From assembly GCA_030544215.1 (NCBI GenBank), contig JARZZO010000004.1, positions 16,914,501 through 16,978,500 of the forward strand: a stretch of DNA of 64,000 bases. Direction: 5' to 3'. Shown in pieces: positions 22,201 through 33,665 of this stretch. A program made the position numbers and the translations under genes. The notes under the pieces were generated by a model that had not been told where the DNA came from, did no database searches, and saw only the letters and a list, made by a program, of their open reading frames with translations. The stretch is from Zantedeschia hybrid cultivar (Eukaryota; Streptophyta; Magnoliopsida; Alismatales; Araceae). Position 1 is the stretch's first letter, and each line of letters begins with the position of its first letter.

Positions 22201-22519
22201 CTACTTGCTTCAGACTGTCTAAACCCACATGCACATCTGGCTCATTCGTCCCAGCCACCGTAGTTACAAATTGCCCATGATTAAAGAGCTCAAGTAAGGC
22301 CCTTAGACAAAACAGCATACCCATTGAAATTTGGAAAAGTGGAAAAGTAGATTAAGTGGTTGACTAGACTTTTTAATAAGATTTCGAAAGAGAGAAAAAT
22401 GTTGGATGATTACAGGAAAAAGACTATGATCTCTTTCTTTAAAAGCAAAGGAAATATACAAAATTACAATATTTACCATGGTGTTAAAACATATGGGCCA
22501 TGCTATGGAACTTTGGAAA

Positions 22520-22740
22520 TAAGGATGGTAGTATCAGTATCGAACCCTATATCGGGCAGGGCGAAACCTATGCGTACTAGTATCAGTACAGGCTGTATTG
22601 GCTACTTTTGGTCCGGTATCATTATTTTATTTTCTTTAATTTAAGGTGCCTGGACCGGTTTCACTCTCAATTTCGTACTGATGCAGGTTGATACCTGTAC
22701 GTACCGGTCGATATGTACCGGTATCAGTCGACATTGGCAA
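22520..22740. mobile_element. Mutator-like MITE (same family as 14906-15135) in LINE-6
   Basis: Left end AGGATGGTAGTATCAGTATCG, right end CATTGGCAACCATG. Flanks TTGGAAATA and TTGGAAGGA share the first six bases, consistent with a decayed 9-bp duplication. The host reverse-transcriptase frame resumes as WKEVIEKH just after the element. The core has an AT-rich centre and GTACCGGT words. Confidence 0.75.
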
Positions 22741-24041
22741 CCATGCTTGGAAGGAAGTAATAGAGAAGCATTTTAAGCTAGTGAATCATGCTTCTAAAAA
22801 CCAATTTGAATTTTTATTAAGTAGATCTACTACAAAAGCTATTTTCTAATTGCGACGGTTGATTAAAAGGAATAGGGGAAAAAAAGAGGAGACATTTACA
22901 TATGATTTTCATTGATCTAGAGGCGCTTAGTACGTGCTAATTTGGTGGAGTTTAAAGAAAGGAGTCTATAAAGGATACAAGAAAGGAGTCTATAAAGGAT
23001 ACATCAATTCTGTTAAGAACATTTATGAGAGACTTTTACTAGCTTAAGAATGATTGACGGGGAGATGTCTGAGTTTTCCGTTACTGTAGGATTACATCAA
23101 AGCCAAAGACAAAGTCCTTACCTCTTTACTTTGGTTTTTTTTTTTTTTTTGAATAAATGGTAGTGGTTGGACCACCAATTGATTAAGAATAAAAGGTAGT
23201 ACAACCAAAGGAAGAAGAGATGTTCCTCTTAAAGACAGAAAATAAAGCTAATAATGAAACTACAGTTGATTGTCAAGAGCTTTCTTCCACTTATCTGCTG
23301 GTAACTTGAGAATGGATCTGCTCCAATAGTAGAATGAGGAAAGCGCTTTGAGGCAAATGCTCTCAATATAAACCTTGCAGCTCTTGAAGATAATTACATT
23401 CCTTTCTCTCCAAATACTCTAACAAATACCTTGGGGAAGGATGAGAAGAATCTGCTTTCTATAACCTTAGATAGTGTTGAGTCTCAAATTATGAAAATAT
23501 CGCCACATTTCCTCGATGGATTGAAATGAGATTTGCAAATGAGTTAATTCAGCAAATACTTTCCAGACCTCCTTGCTCACTGGGAGGAGATGAATAAACG
23601 ATCCAGATCTTCAATCTCAATGCCACATAAAGAACAAATGATATCACTGTTGGGACTCCACTTCCTTCTGTAGACTTTGGTAATAAGTCGCCTATTATAT
23701 AACAGCCACGTGAAAGCTTTAACTTTCAATGGAGACTTCATCTTCCATACTTTCCCAAATTTGTGAAAGTGTGGAAAATGGCCTGCAATCTGCTTATAAA
23801 TATATCTGAAAGAGAAGACACCTTGATTACCCTTCCATACAATTTTATCATAGAGAGAGGGATCAAATTTCACATCCATATGTAACTGAATCGTGACTAG
23901 AACCCTTAGAATTCCTCATCTTTAAAGCCCCTTCTCAGAGTTGGGTGCCATTGTGTATCCTCTCCCACAGTCTGATAGCAATCCGATACTCTCTGCAATG
24001 TATCTGCAGCTATACTATAAATTCTACAGAATTTTGATTGT

Positions 24042-24056
24042 AAAGTGAAATCACCT
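24042..24056 (+). repeat. Left target-site duplication of LINE-4
   Basis: AAAGTGAAATCACCT, repeated exactly at 30101-30115. The leading As merge with the A tail on the right side, so the true length is 12-15 bp. Confidence 0.92.
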
Positions 24057-24079
24057 AAGAGTGGTTGCTTGTCGGCGGG

Positions 24080-26266
24080 ATGAGCGAAGTTAACAGGAGA
24101 GGGAACCCCGGGGGAGGGAGCAGGGGAGGGAACTTCGGGGGAGATTCTTCTGGGTCAAGGGAAGGTTGGGTGGTAGTGCAGAGCAAGAGCCTTCGCAACT
24201 CTGCCCTTCGGAGGCATCAGGTTGAAGGTGGGCTTCCGGTAGACAGAGATGAGTGCATTCGCTGCTTGGGGAAGGGCCACCATGCGGTTGTGTGTAGAGA
24301 TCCTGTCCGGTGCCTCCATTGCAGAGAAGTAGGCCATAGAAGGAGACATTGTCCTCTTCTTCAGCAGCCTACCAGTAAACCAGTAGGGAGCGACAGGTAG
24401 GATCAGTTGACTGGTGGCCAGAATGCTGCTTCTGGTGGAGCGAACAAACTGAAAATCCTTCCTGGCATGGTGGAAATTCCGTGGTCAGCCGAGGTTGAAC
24501 CAGCGAAGAGAATGTTAGAAAGCTGTGTCGTTGTCTCATTCCGAGAGAGTAGTAAGGAGGAAGCTGTAAATGATGAGGAAGTGAGGAATAGGCTGCAGGA
24601 AATCTGGCCGGATGTCAATCATTGGTGCATTCGGAGGATCGATTTAGGCTCTTTCCTGGTAAGAACTGACTCAGAGTCGTGGAGAAGCTCTGTTTGCTCC
24701 AGTGGGAAGATTGAGGTGAAGGAAGGTGTTTCCGCATACGTTTCACCGTGGAAGGTCGAGGTTGGTACTGTCCCAGCAGAGGACGGTATCGAAGTGTGGT
24801 GTAAACTCTTTGGAGTGCCCCTTCATCTCTGGAATGTTAATTCGTTCCAAGCTATTTACTCTAAGTTTGGGAGACTTAGAGAAGTAGATGGCAAGTGGCT
24901 CAGAGGGGATAATCTTTCATTTGCTCGGGTTAAAGTCTCCGTTGATCAGACTGAAGGTATCCTGGATAAAATCAAGATATCAGCGATGGGTGCTGCATTC
25001 TGGGTACGTGTTGAGAAGGAAATCACTGGTTTGACCAAACAGACTGAGGGGGACTAGTCCTGGGCGGATGTGGTGTGCGAGTACAGAAGATACAGGCAGA
25101 GAAGAGAGGGCAGTGCTGGAACAGGGGAACCGGGCTGCGATTACCTTCCTGTTCTTGAGGAAGCTGGGACTGAGTCCGAGAATGCTTCCAAGTTGACGAA
25201 CTCAGCTGAACTGAGTCAATTGGAAGCGAAGAGTCAGACAGAATTCAAAATTAGCATTCATGGCGGCAGAGGTCCTAGGCCCCACGAAGGTAAAGGAGTT
25301 CTTGGGAAGGTCCCAGATTCCTCGAGCGGCAGAACTGAACAGATTTTTGCTCTTGGAGATGGTACAAGTCTCTTAAAAGGAATGGAGAAGGCCCAATGCG
25401 GTGGTCTGGAGATGAACTTGTCGAAGTCCATCCAAGGGTGTGACGGTCGTGGGGTGTCGGGCGAAGAAGATGAACAGGTTCGGGGTCGGATTCTGGATCC
25501 GGGTTTAGATGGGGTTCATTATGACCCGTTCAGTTTGGATCCTGACTCACCTGCGAACCGGGCTTGTTCTAGACCGGTCTGGGTGCCTGCTGTTAACCCG
25601 CCCCTGAGCTGTCATCGTCTTCCCCGAGCGTCTGCAAACGAAACCCGACAAGGAAAACAGAGCATCGGTCGGGAGTCTCCTCCGAGCCACGGAGTGAGAA
25701 TTTCTTCCTCAAATGCTCTGGTTTGTATAAAACCTTCATTGGGGATAGACCAGGCAGAGAGTTTAGAGCTGAGTGTTGACCAATCGGTATCATGTAACAT
25801 TCCTGTAGGGGAAGTATGGGTTGGTGACAATATGGAGGAAGCTAGACAGATCAAAGATGAGCTACTTGCTTCGACTGGCAAACAGGATGCTATGGAAGAA
25901 GAGAGTTTGAATGTTGAGAGGAATCTGCAGGAAGCTACGCTGAGTGACCAGATTGTGCCCTATGTTGCGAGTGAGGTGCCGCTGGCAGTACAGAAGGTTT
26001 CTGACGAAGAGGCTTGGATGAATGAAATTATTCTGCTGGGCCAACACATTGGTGTGTCCTTTGCTGGAAGGGAGGTTATGGTTTTAAGCTTTCTGAAGAA
26101 GCTGAGAAGGTATGATGCTCTACTTCACTCAACTAAGAAGAAAGGAACGGGTGGAGGAATAAAAATAGGAAAGAGGGAAGCTAACTTTGTGAAGAATAAT
26201 GAAATTGTGGACACTCTAAGAGGGAAGAAGCTCAAGGAGGAGGGGAGGATCACTATTTTACCATGA
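24080..26266 (+). pseudogene. LINE-4 ORF1 (zinc-knuckle / DUF4283-like), two TAG stops
   Basis: This is an RNA-binding, gag-like protein of 728 codons before the stop. A Gly-rich N-terminus is followed by two CCHC knuckles at about residues 59-72 (CIRCLGKGHHAVVC) and 79-92 (CLHCREVGHRRRHC). A DUF4283-like block (FGVPLHLWNVNSFQ, FGRLREVDGKW, LSFARVKV) lies at about 24810-24940. A Ser/Pro/Glu-rich middle and a conserved C-terminal block ending GTGGGIKIGKREANF complete it. In-frame TAG codons lie at 24398-24400 and 25055-25057; the second replaces the Trp seen in LINE-1 (SWAEVV). ATG at 24080 was chosen because LINE-2 starts at the equivalent place. The stop overlaps ORF2 by ATGA. Confidence 0.9.
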
Positions 26267-29200
26267 ACCTGGTTTCGTGGAACATCAAAGGTCTCAATGG
26301 GAAGAGTAAGGTGAGAGCTGTGAGGGACCTGGTGCAATCTCTCCAGCTGGACTGCATCTGCCTACAAGAGACTAAAATGCCTAGCCTGGACAAAGACACC
26401 TCAGACAGGTTGAGTGGGTCGCTACTGAATGAGGCTGTTGTCCTCCCTGCAGATGGAGCTAAAGGAGGCCAGGTGATATTATGGAACGGGAATAAATTTG
26501 AAGGGAAAATATGTGATTTGGGCACTTACAGCATCTCGGTATCCTTTTCATGCAAGAATAGAAGAACAAATAATGACAGTTAGATCATTACCTCAGTGTA
26601 CGGGCCTCACACTGAACACCAGAGGGAGTTCTTTTTTGAAGAATTGTATAGACTGCATTCCTTGTTTACAGAAGCCTGGTGCATCTTGGGGGACTTCAAC
26701 TGTGTTAGGTATCCTTGGGAAAGGTCTGGGAGACAGAAATGGAGTAAGGACATGGAAATCTTCAACCAATGGATTAGGGAGGTCAAGCTAATGGATATGG
26801 AAATACCAAACAGGAAATTCACATGGTTTAATCTACAACAAGTCAGCACACAGTCAAGACTTGATAGAGTATTGATTTCTGCAGAATGGTTCAGGAGATT
26901 CCCATTGACAAATGTCAAGGGGCTCTGTAGATCGGTTTCAGATCACATCCCTCTACACCTTAGGAAGGAGGATAAGAAGGCAGGGTTCAGAACTTTCAGA
27001 TATGAGCTGAAGTGGCAAAAGGAAGCTGAATTCAGAGATTTGGTGAGGGATTGGTGGAATCAAGCACCAAAGGCAGCTTCTGCAATTCAGAGTCTCCAGG
27101 GGAAACTTAAATGGACTAGGAAATGTATGAAACAATGGGCAAAAAAGAAATTTGGGAGGGTTTCAACAGAGAGGCAGACTATGAAAATTAAAATTGAAGA
27201 GTTGGAGATGAAAAGTGAGTCTGGTGATTTTTCTACACAAGAAGTGCACTCTTTGAAGGAACTCAAGAAGGCTTATAATGAAGAGCTCTTGAAAGAGGAA
27301 ATCAGTTGGAAACAGAGGGCAAAGGAACAATGGCTAAAGGAAGGAGATAAAAACACCTCCTTTTTTCATGCAGTGGCTAGTGCCAAGAAGAGATTTTTGA
27401 CCATTGAGCATATCAAGGAAAATGGAACGGTCATTGAGGAACCTGAGGAAATCAAGACCAGGTTTGTTGCCTTTTACAAGAACCTTTTTTCAGAAGACCA
27501 CCCATTCAAGCCCCATCTACAAGAAGGGTTGCTCCCTGTGTTAGAAGCTGCTGATGCTGAACAGCTGTGTGAACCATTTTCAGAGGAAGAAGTCAAATCG
27601 GCAATATTTAGTATGGATCCCAACAAAGCTCCGGGTCCTGACGGTTTCTCCCTTGGATTTTACCAATTTTGTTGGGATATTATCAAGACAAATGTGGTTA
27701 ACTTTGTCCAGGAGTTCTATGAAAGGCCGGAAGGGATTAAATTTGTTAATTCCACACATATTGTCCTGATCCCGAAATCAGAAGGAGCTGATAGAATGGC
27801 TGATTTTCGGCCCATTAGCCTACTCAATGGATGTTATAAAATCATCACCAAGATTCTAACAATCCGGCTCAAGAGGGTCATCCATAAGCTAGTGGGGATC
27901 AACCAGTCAGCCTTTGTGCAAGGAAGATTCATCCTGGACAATTATATGGCTGCTTATGAAGCCATTCACCACTACAAAATTAGGCATAAGCAAGGTGTGT
28001 TGGTAAAGCTTGATTTTGAGAAGGCCTATGACACAATCAATTGGAATTGTCTACTCAAAACTATGGAGATCATGGGATTCAAAGCTAAATGGATAAGATG
28101 GATAAGGTGTTGTATTTCCTCCTCCAGATTCTCGGTGCTGATCAATAGAGAGCCATGTGGATTTTTTAACAGCTCAAGAGGATTAAGACAGGAGGATCCT
28201 CTCTCTCCCTTTCTTTTTCTGCTTATTGGATAGATTTTGAGCACCCTTTGGGATAGTGCAGCTCAACAGGGTTTGGTGGAAGGGTTCAGGATTGGTAGAA
28301 GCCATATCCATTTATCTCACCTTCAGTTTGCAGATGACACTCTCCTGTTTACACCTGGAAGTATTGAGGACATCCAGAATATCAAGAGTTTGCTAATTTT
28401 GGTGGAAGTCATTACGGGGTTGAGAATCAATTATGAGAAATCTGAAATTGTTGGGCTGAACATGACTCAGCAAAGGGTACAGGTTATTGCAAATTCCCTA
28501 AAGTGCAGAGTAAGCAACTTCCCTATCAAATATTTGGGGCTGCCCCTATCGAATGGTGTTACTAGGATCAGGGATTGGGATGGTCTCATAAAGAAATTTG
28601 AGAATAGGCTAGAAGGATGGAAGAGTAGCTTTATGTCTGGAGGAGGAAGATTGATCCTATCCAAGTCGGTTCTTTCTTCATTGGCTCTATACTACGCTTC
28701 TGTTATGAAGATACCCAGAACCGTGGAAAAAATCATTGAATCAGCGAGGAGCTCCTTTTTTTGGGCAGGAGGGAAAAGGGAAAAGAGAGGAATGCACTTG
28801 ATCGCTTGGAAGAATGTGTGTAAGAGCAAGGAGCAAGGAGGCATTGGTCTTTGTGGGGTTGCCATCTTCAACAAAGCCTTGTTAGCTAAATGGTTGTGGA
28901 GAAGAGGACAGTACCCGGATGCTCTTTGGGCTGTGATTGTCAAGGACTTGTACTTTCATGGTGAGAGTAAATGGAGTTTCTCTCATTCATCAAGATATAA
29001 TTTATCTCCCATATGGAGGAACATTCTTAAGTGTGCTGATTTTATGGTCACCTCTTGCGAAGTCCAAGTGGGTAATGGCAGGGACATACGTTTTTGGAAA
29101 GACAAATGGTGCTCCAACCTGGATTTGACCGTGGTCTTCAGCAATCTTTTCAGCATTGCCCAGAACAAGGATGCTTCGGTTGAAGAGGTTATAGCTCATA

Positions 29201-29922
29201 GTAGTACAGGCCAGATTAACCTAATGCTTAGAAGGAATCTTACTGATGTGGAAACAGGGGAACTGATAGCCTTGCTTAACTTAATTAATGGTGTCAGGAT
29301 CTGCAGTGAGGTGCAAGATAAGAGGGTTTGGAGATGGACTAATAATGGGCTCTTTTCGGTTAAATCCTTGGTTCATATTTTGAATGATGGTGGTACTAGG
29401 GTTTGGTGGAAGGACCTAATTTGGTCTAACCACCTTCCTAATAAAATAAGGGTGTTTCTATGGAAGCTTGCCTGGAATAGAAGTCTTACGGGAATGAGGG
29501 CGAAGAGACTTCAACTTCCCGGGAGTTCCTTATATATTTTCTGTGCACACTTTGAGGAAGACCAACTCCATTTATTTTGTAAGTGTGGTATTATTTCCAT
29601 CCGATGGAAGAGTATGTGTAGGTTACTTGGATTTGATTGGGAGGAACACTCCTCTATGTTGAATCTGCTGAAATGGTGGGCCACTGTTTCCCCGTCAAAG
29701 GATCTCAAACATGTATGGTTTCTTATATGCCCGGCCATGTTGTGGACTATATGGTGTGAGAGAAATAGAAGAAAATTTAGTGATCAATTCAGCAGTGCGA
29801 ATGAACTTTTGAAGAAGACATTCAGATGGGTGGAAGAGTGGGGACGAGCAGCTGGTATCCTGAATGATGGCAATTCTGTTATTTTTGACAAAATCAGATT
29901 GTGGAGGCAGCTGATCTCTTAA
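26263..29922 (+). pseudogene. LINE-4 ORF2 (endonuclease, reverse transcriptase, zf-RVT), two TAG stops
   Basis: 1219 codons, responsible for target nicking and reverse transcription. Endonuclease at residues 1-235: MNLVSWNIKGLNG, QETKM, LGDFNCVR with Asp144, and SDHIPL with Asp227. Reverse transcriptase at about residues 445-720: MDPNKAPGPDGF, LIPKSEGADRMADFRPISLLN, KLDFEKAYDTINW, and an intact FADD at 28327-28338 (residues 689-692). The C-terminal zf-RVT-like region is near 29400-29620 (NKIRVFLWKLAWNRSL, then CAHFEEDQLHLFCKC). TAG codons at 26581-26583 (Trp in LINE-1) and 28231-28233 (Gln in LINE-3) interrupt it. All recognisable catalytic residues are otherwise present. Confidence 0.93.
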
Positions 29923-30100
29923 TGTTATCTTCTTTGTAACCCTGTTTTATCTTCTTGATAAAACAGCTTTTGTTAGAATCTTTTAAACCTTTTGGGACTT
30001 GGATGGGGGACTGTCCTATCCAAGGGTGTGCTCTCTTGGGCCTTCCTGTACCTCTTTCACATATTTCAATGGAATTGTGACTTTTGTCACCTTCTAAAAA

Positions 30101-30115
30101 AAAGTGAAATCACCT
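30101..30115 (+). repeat. Right target-site duplication of LINE-4
   Basis: AAAGTGAAATCACCT, identical to 24042-24056. LINE-5 coding sequence resumes directly after it on the minus strand. Confidence 0.92.
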
Positions 30116-31129
30116 GCCCATTTATCCTTCAAAAATAATGTATGATTTCCTTTACCCACTTTGATGCAAACATTCTGTTCAATGAATTTGCAGCTTTAAG
30201 AACTCCTTTCCAAATAGGAGAAATGTGAGTTTGATTAGAAATCTCGAGACGGAATCTGTGAGAATAGATATAATGCTTATGAATGATGATCTTCCATAAA
30301 GATTGATAAATGAATAAAAGCTCCCAAAGCCATTTGCCAAGCAAGGCTAAATTCATGACATGTAGAGATAAAACATTTATATGATGGTATCCCTTGATGT
30401 ATGTTATTTGTGGATGATATTGTTTTAATTGACAAGAATGTTATGGGTTTAAAAGATAAGCTATAATAGTTAAGAGACGCTTTGGAATATAAAGGTTCAA
30501 GGATCAACAAACCAAATCATAATATATGAAATGTAATTTTAGAAATACCAAGGTAAAGAAAGAGGATTTCGTTATAATCAAAGGGTAGCACAAGAGGATT
30601 TCATAATGATCGATGGTCAAGACATTGCTACCTAAAAGTGGAGAAGTGCATAAAGAGTTCTCTATGATCGACATGTTCCCTTAAAGCTCAAAAGGAAATT
30701 CTATAGAATTGCTATGAGACATGCTCTATTGTAAAATAAGATTGAGCGTTAAGTTATGAGGAAAGAACACATACAAAAACTATGTGTTGCAGAGAAGATG
30801 ATGTTAAGAAGTGTGTGCAATAAGACTAGAAAGGATAAGAACATATATATGCAGACTTAAGTATAGCTCCTAAACAATAAGCTTAGTGAAAATAGACTTG
30901 ATGGTACGATCATCCTCCGTGCGATCAAATTCATGCAAAAAAAAAAGGGTAGAAGAACTCTAGGGAAGACCTGCAAGGTGGTTGGATATACTAAGAAAGG
31001 ACTTGATCTTCCTAGGTTTAGCTACAAACATGCTTTAGATAGATTAAAATGGTGGGGTAAAATTCATGTAGCTAACCATCAATAAATGAGATAAAGCTCT
31101 AATTATGATGATGGTGATGATGAAACTTG

Positions 31130-32190
31130 AAAGTGCTCAAGTGCTTGACCCATTTGGCTTTTGCACCTCCCATCACCCTATGTGTCCTAGCCTTAATCTC
31201 CTCTGCCTCCAACAACATTGGTCAGCCCCCTCTCACTAGACATATCCCCTCTGCCTCCAACAACATTGCTCAACCCCCACTCACCGGGCATCGCTCAGCA
31301 ACCTCCACGAACTCCAAACACACCCCCTCCCCAAAGTCTAGTGGCCTACCCTTACTCTAGTAACTTGATAAGTTTTTTCGTGGGTTTCTTTCATATTTAA
31401 TGCATATGCATCTAAAATTGTTTATATCTTTTTCATGGAATGTCACCTCAAACACCTCAGCATACAAGGCTCTCTATGTGATCACATTAGTCATCTCAAA
31501 CTTTTGACTACATAGATCCGTAACGTAGACCCTTCAGGCATCAAATCATGGAAGCAAATTCATCATTGATAGGTCATCAATCCAAGAAGGAGAAGAGATG
31601 GATAACACCTCAAGGACCACGTCTAGGCAAGAGGGGGAAGAAAGGGGATACAATCAAAATGATGCTCATTTTTTGTGATTAGTGTTCAGGTTAATAGTAG
31701 ATTATAGTCGTCCAATCAAAATCATACTACATAGGGGACATTATATGATATAAATAGTGGAACACATTACAAATAAGGTGAAAGAGAAGGAAGAAAAGAC
31801 TTCTGAATGAACCAATGACCAGTGCCATCCCCCTATCTAATCCTCCCTGCAAAAACCGAACGAACTTCAGTTATTCATCTAGGGTTACCAATTCAAACTG
31901 CACCAAACTTCTCAAAACCCTCTACATTAACATATGGTAGACCGTCATCACCTTGCGAAACACATCTCGATAAGCTTTATCACCTATCTAGCCCCCAAAA
32001 CCCTAACAGACATTGAACGATTAATAAACAGCCAATAAACCAGACGCCAAACCCACGTTCTCCTTCATTCGCAGTTCACAGCAGTCCACAACATCAACTC
32101 TCATCGCAGGCATTGTAACAAATGAACCGACCAAAACAAGGAAAATTTACATAAAACTATACCTCAATCCACTAAAACCATAAAAAAAAA
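31130..32190. other. Unassigned region
   Basis: A near-duplicated 50-bp stretch (about 31190-31280: CCTCTGCCTCCAACAACATTG twice) is present. No protein domain was recognised in the short open frames at 31127-31400 or 31822-32016. Confidence 0.4.
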
Positions 32191-32765
32191 CAAATATAAC
32201 AATCATCGGAAGGAAAAAGAAGCACAAGATGTGGAAGATTCATACTGACATGGCGATCAAACAGATAGATAGCCCCGCTCGATCCGGCTGGAAGCACAAG
32301 GTAGGGTCAAATGCAACGATCAGAAGCTATTAAAAAAATGGATTCCGCAGATGAAATTGGAAGCCATAAGCATCAAGAGCAAAGATTTACACAGATCCGC
32401 GGCATGCGGATTGCTGTTGGAGCTGAAAAGGGATCGAAGGGCCCTACCTTTCGAGATTGTTCCTGCGGGAGCAGCACGGGCTCGAGCGAACTCGAACGGC
32501 TCGGGAGGTATACGAGTCCAAGCGGGGGCTTCTAATTTCCCGCTGGGAATAGTGTTGGGGTTCGGTCCAAGCGGATCGTACTCGATCCCAACCGTCCAAG
32601 TAATGGGTCTCCCTTGAGTTCCCGGGTTGGAAAGCTGTTTCCATGAGACGGTAGGATAGGGTCGTCGTGAGCCGGTCGGAGTTCGGGCTCGGATCAGTTC
32701 TACCCGTTCGGACTCTCGTTCTAATCCGGGAAGGTTTGAGAAGGGTTGGGGGATTTGATTTACCT
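32190..32765 (-). other. CpG-rich segment, possible orphan promoter / 5' leader
   Basis: Composition is markedly richer in C+G and CpG than its surroundings. On the minus strand a consensus splice donor (CTCGAAAG|GTAGGG) is seen near 32449, with an acceptor-like CTTCCAG further down near 32293. No coding exon follows that I can recognise, so it may be the 5' end of a lost gene or a captured fragment. Confidence 0.3.
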
Positions 32766-33010
32766 TTTGAACACGTGCATATAGGAATAAAAATAAAGGA
32801 TTTTTAATTTGTTAATTCCCATAGATTATTCAGTTCGGAAAAAAAAAAATCTCACATGTTAGATATTTAGCATTGGCTCTGCAGAACTTGCATTCCGTTA
32901 AAACTAGATCCCTTTGTTAATAGTTATCGAAGAAATATTAATACTCATGAAATATTCCCCCTATGGTGTTAAAAGAGACCCAAAAAAGGAGTAAGTGGCA
33001 TTATTGCCGA

Positions 33011-33470
33011 GGGTAGCTACTCGGTGAGAAGGGTGGTATACTTCACAAACCTCCCCATCAAGCTACCTATGTCGTTGGACACTTATCCATTACCCTCTTC
33101 ACCATCTACAAGGTTGACCTCAATACGATGCCCTTTGCCTCCAAGGTTGAGATCCATTAAGTCCTATAATTTTTATATGGCCTTGACATTGCTAAGGTCC
33201 ACACTCTCAACAGGGTGAGCAAGAAGCACTACCTCGGTGGCCTCCTCATTGCCAAGCCTAACTAGAAGAAGGCCAACATAAGTCTTCGCAACCTCTATCC
33301 CTCTCACCCAGTCTCTTTTATGTTCGCCTCATCAATGAGGAATGGGGACCGCATCAAGCAACAAGCCTCGTGGTAGGATGTCAATGTCAGTGGCGGTAAC
33401 AAAGGGAAGGGGATGCACTAGCTCAACGATGGCAATAGCCGATAGTTGTGGTGGGAGAGCTCATTCACGA
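33011..33470 (+). pseudogene. Processed pseudogene of mitochondrial ribosomal protein uL23m
   Basis: The plant uL23m protein begins with a Gly-Ser...RRVV-FANLPIKLLMP stretch. Here RRVVYFTNLPIKLPM is read at 33024-33068. After a frameshift, VDLNTMPFASKVEIH, FLYGLDIAKVHTLN and YLGGLLIAKPN-KKANISLRNL follow (33115-33290). Another frame then gives SLSPSLFYVRLINEE near 33295-33340. Order and spacing match the whole protein with no introns, so a retrocopied cDNA is likely. Stops (for example after VEIH and after AKPN) and frameshifts show it is dead. The C-terminal part dissolves after about 33470. Confidence 0.78.
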
Positions 33471-33544
33471 CAAGTAACATCATCCTCACATAAGGCATGC
33501 GCATGTCACAAGAGAGATGAGGTACCCAAAGGGGAGCTTCCCTT

Positions 33545-33665
33545 CAACCTATGTTATCAAAGGCGATCGCTTCGCTCGCCTAAGCGATGAAGTAGGCTGA
33601 GGTAAGCCAAAACTGTCTCGCCTCGCCTCAGATTTGCCTCACTCACCTAGGTCCTTGTCTATAAT
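33545..33665. repeat. MITE-like GGCGATCGC/CGCCTCGCC inverted element
   Basis: ATGTTATCAAAGGCGATCGC followed by CTCGCCTAAGCGATGAAGTAGG and GTCTCGCCTCGCCTC. It resembles a common dispersed plant repeat and is related to the remnant at 19600-19810. Ends not resolved. Confidence 0.5.

Larger units (their letters stand above)
24057..30100 (+). mobile_element. LINE-4: nearly intact L1-type LINE (about 6.0 kb)
   Basis: Contains a short 5' leader, ORF1 (24080-26266), ORF2 (26263-29922), a 3' UTR and a short A tail, flanked by a perfect duplication (24042-24056 / 30101-30115). There is no frameshift in either ORF. The only lesions are four in-frame TAG codons. It is the youngest element of the nest, being inserted in LINE-5, which sits in LINE-6. 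Confidence 0.95.
23137..30360 (-). mobile_element. LINE-5: 5'-truncated LINE nested in LINE-6 and interrupted by LINE-4
   Basis: The A tail is the T run at about 23137-23152. The minus-strand C-terminal domain is readable at 23577-23879 (WKMKSPLKVKAFTWLLYNRR, then CSLCGIEIEDLDRLF), a zf-RVT region. The segment 30129-30356 gives MNLALLGKWLWELL...WKGVLKAANSLN. Across the LINE-4 insertion the frame joins smoothly (KDKWAGDFTLQSKF, with the duplicated site encoding GDFT). The right end near 30360 is a 5' truncation. No target-site duplication was found for LINE-5 itself. Confidence 0.85.
22318..31130 (+). mobile_element. LINE-6: decayed reverse-transcriptase element hosting nested insertions
   Basis: The left part (22318-23136) reads PIEIWK, FFKSKGNIQNYNIYHGVKTYG and, after a MITE, AWKEVIEKHFKLVNHASKNQFEFL, then ending SPYLFTLV at the LINE-5 junction. 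The right part (about 30361-31130) resumes with HLYDGIPWCMLFVDDIVLID (FVDD active site near 30410) and runs on to KWWGKIHVANHQ near 31080. This is the common plant LINE-like reverse transcriptase that is not of the zinc-knuckle L1 group. The protein rejoins when 23137-30360 is removed. Many stops and frameshifts are present. Confidence 0.85.

Noticed and set aside
21778..22280. Five overlapping open frames
   Set aside because: Low-complexity translation of the CACCGGTGG module and homopolymer runs.
23137..23152. Target-site duplication for LINE-5
   Set aside because: No matching sequence was found at the right end near 30360; insertion may have come with a small deletion.
24080..29922. Use of TAG as a sense codon or programmed read-through in LINE-4
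   Set aside because: Related copies have Trp or Gln at these sites and lack TAG there; random decay is simpler.
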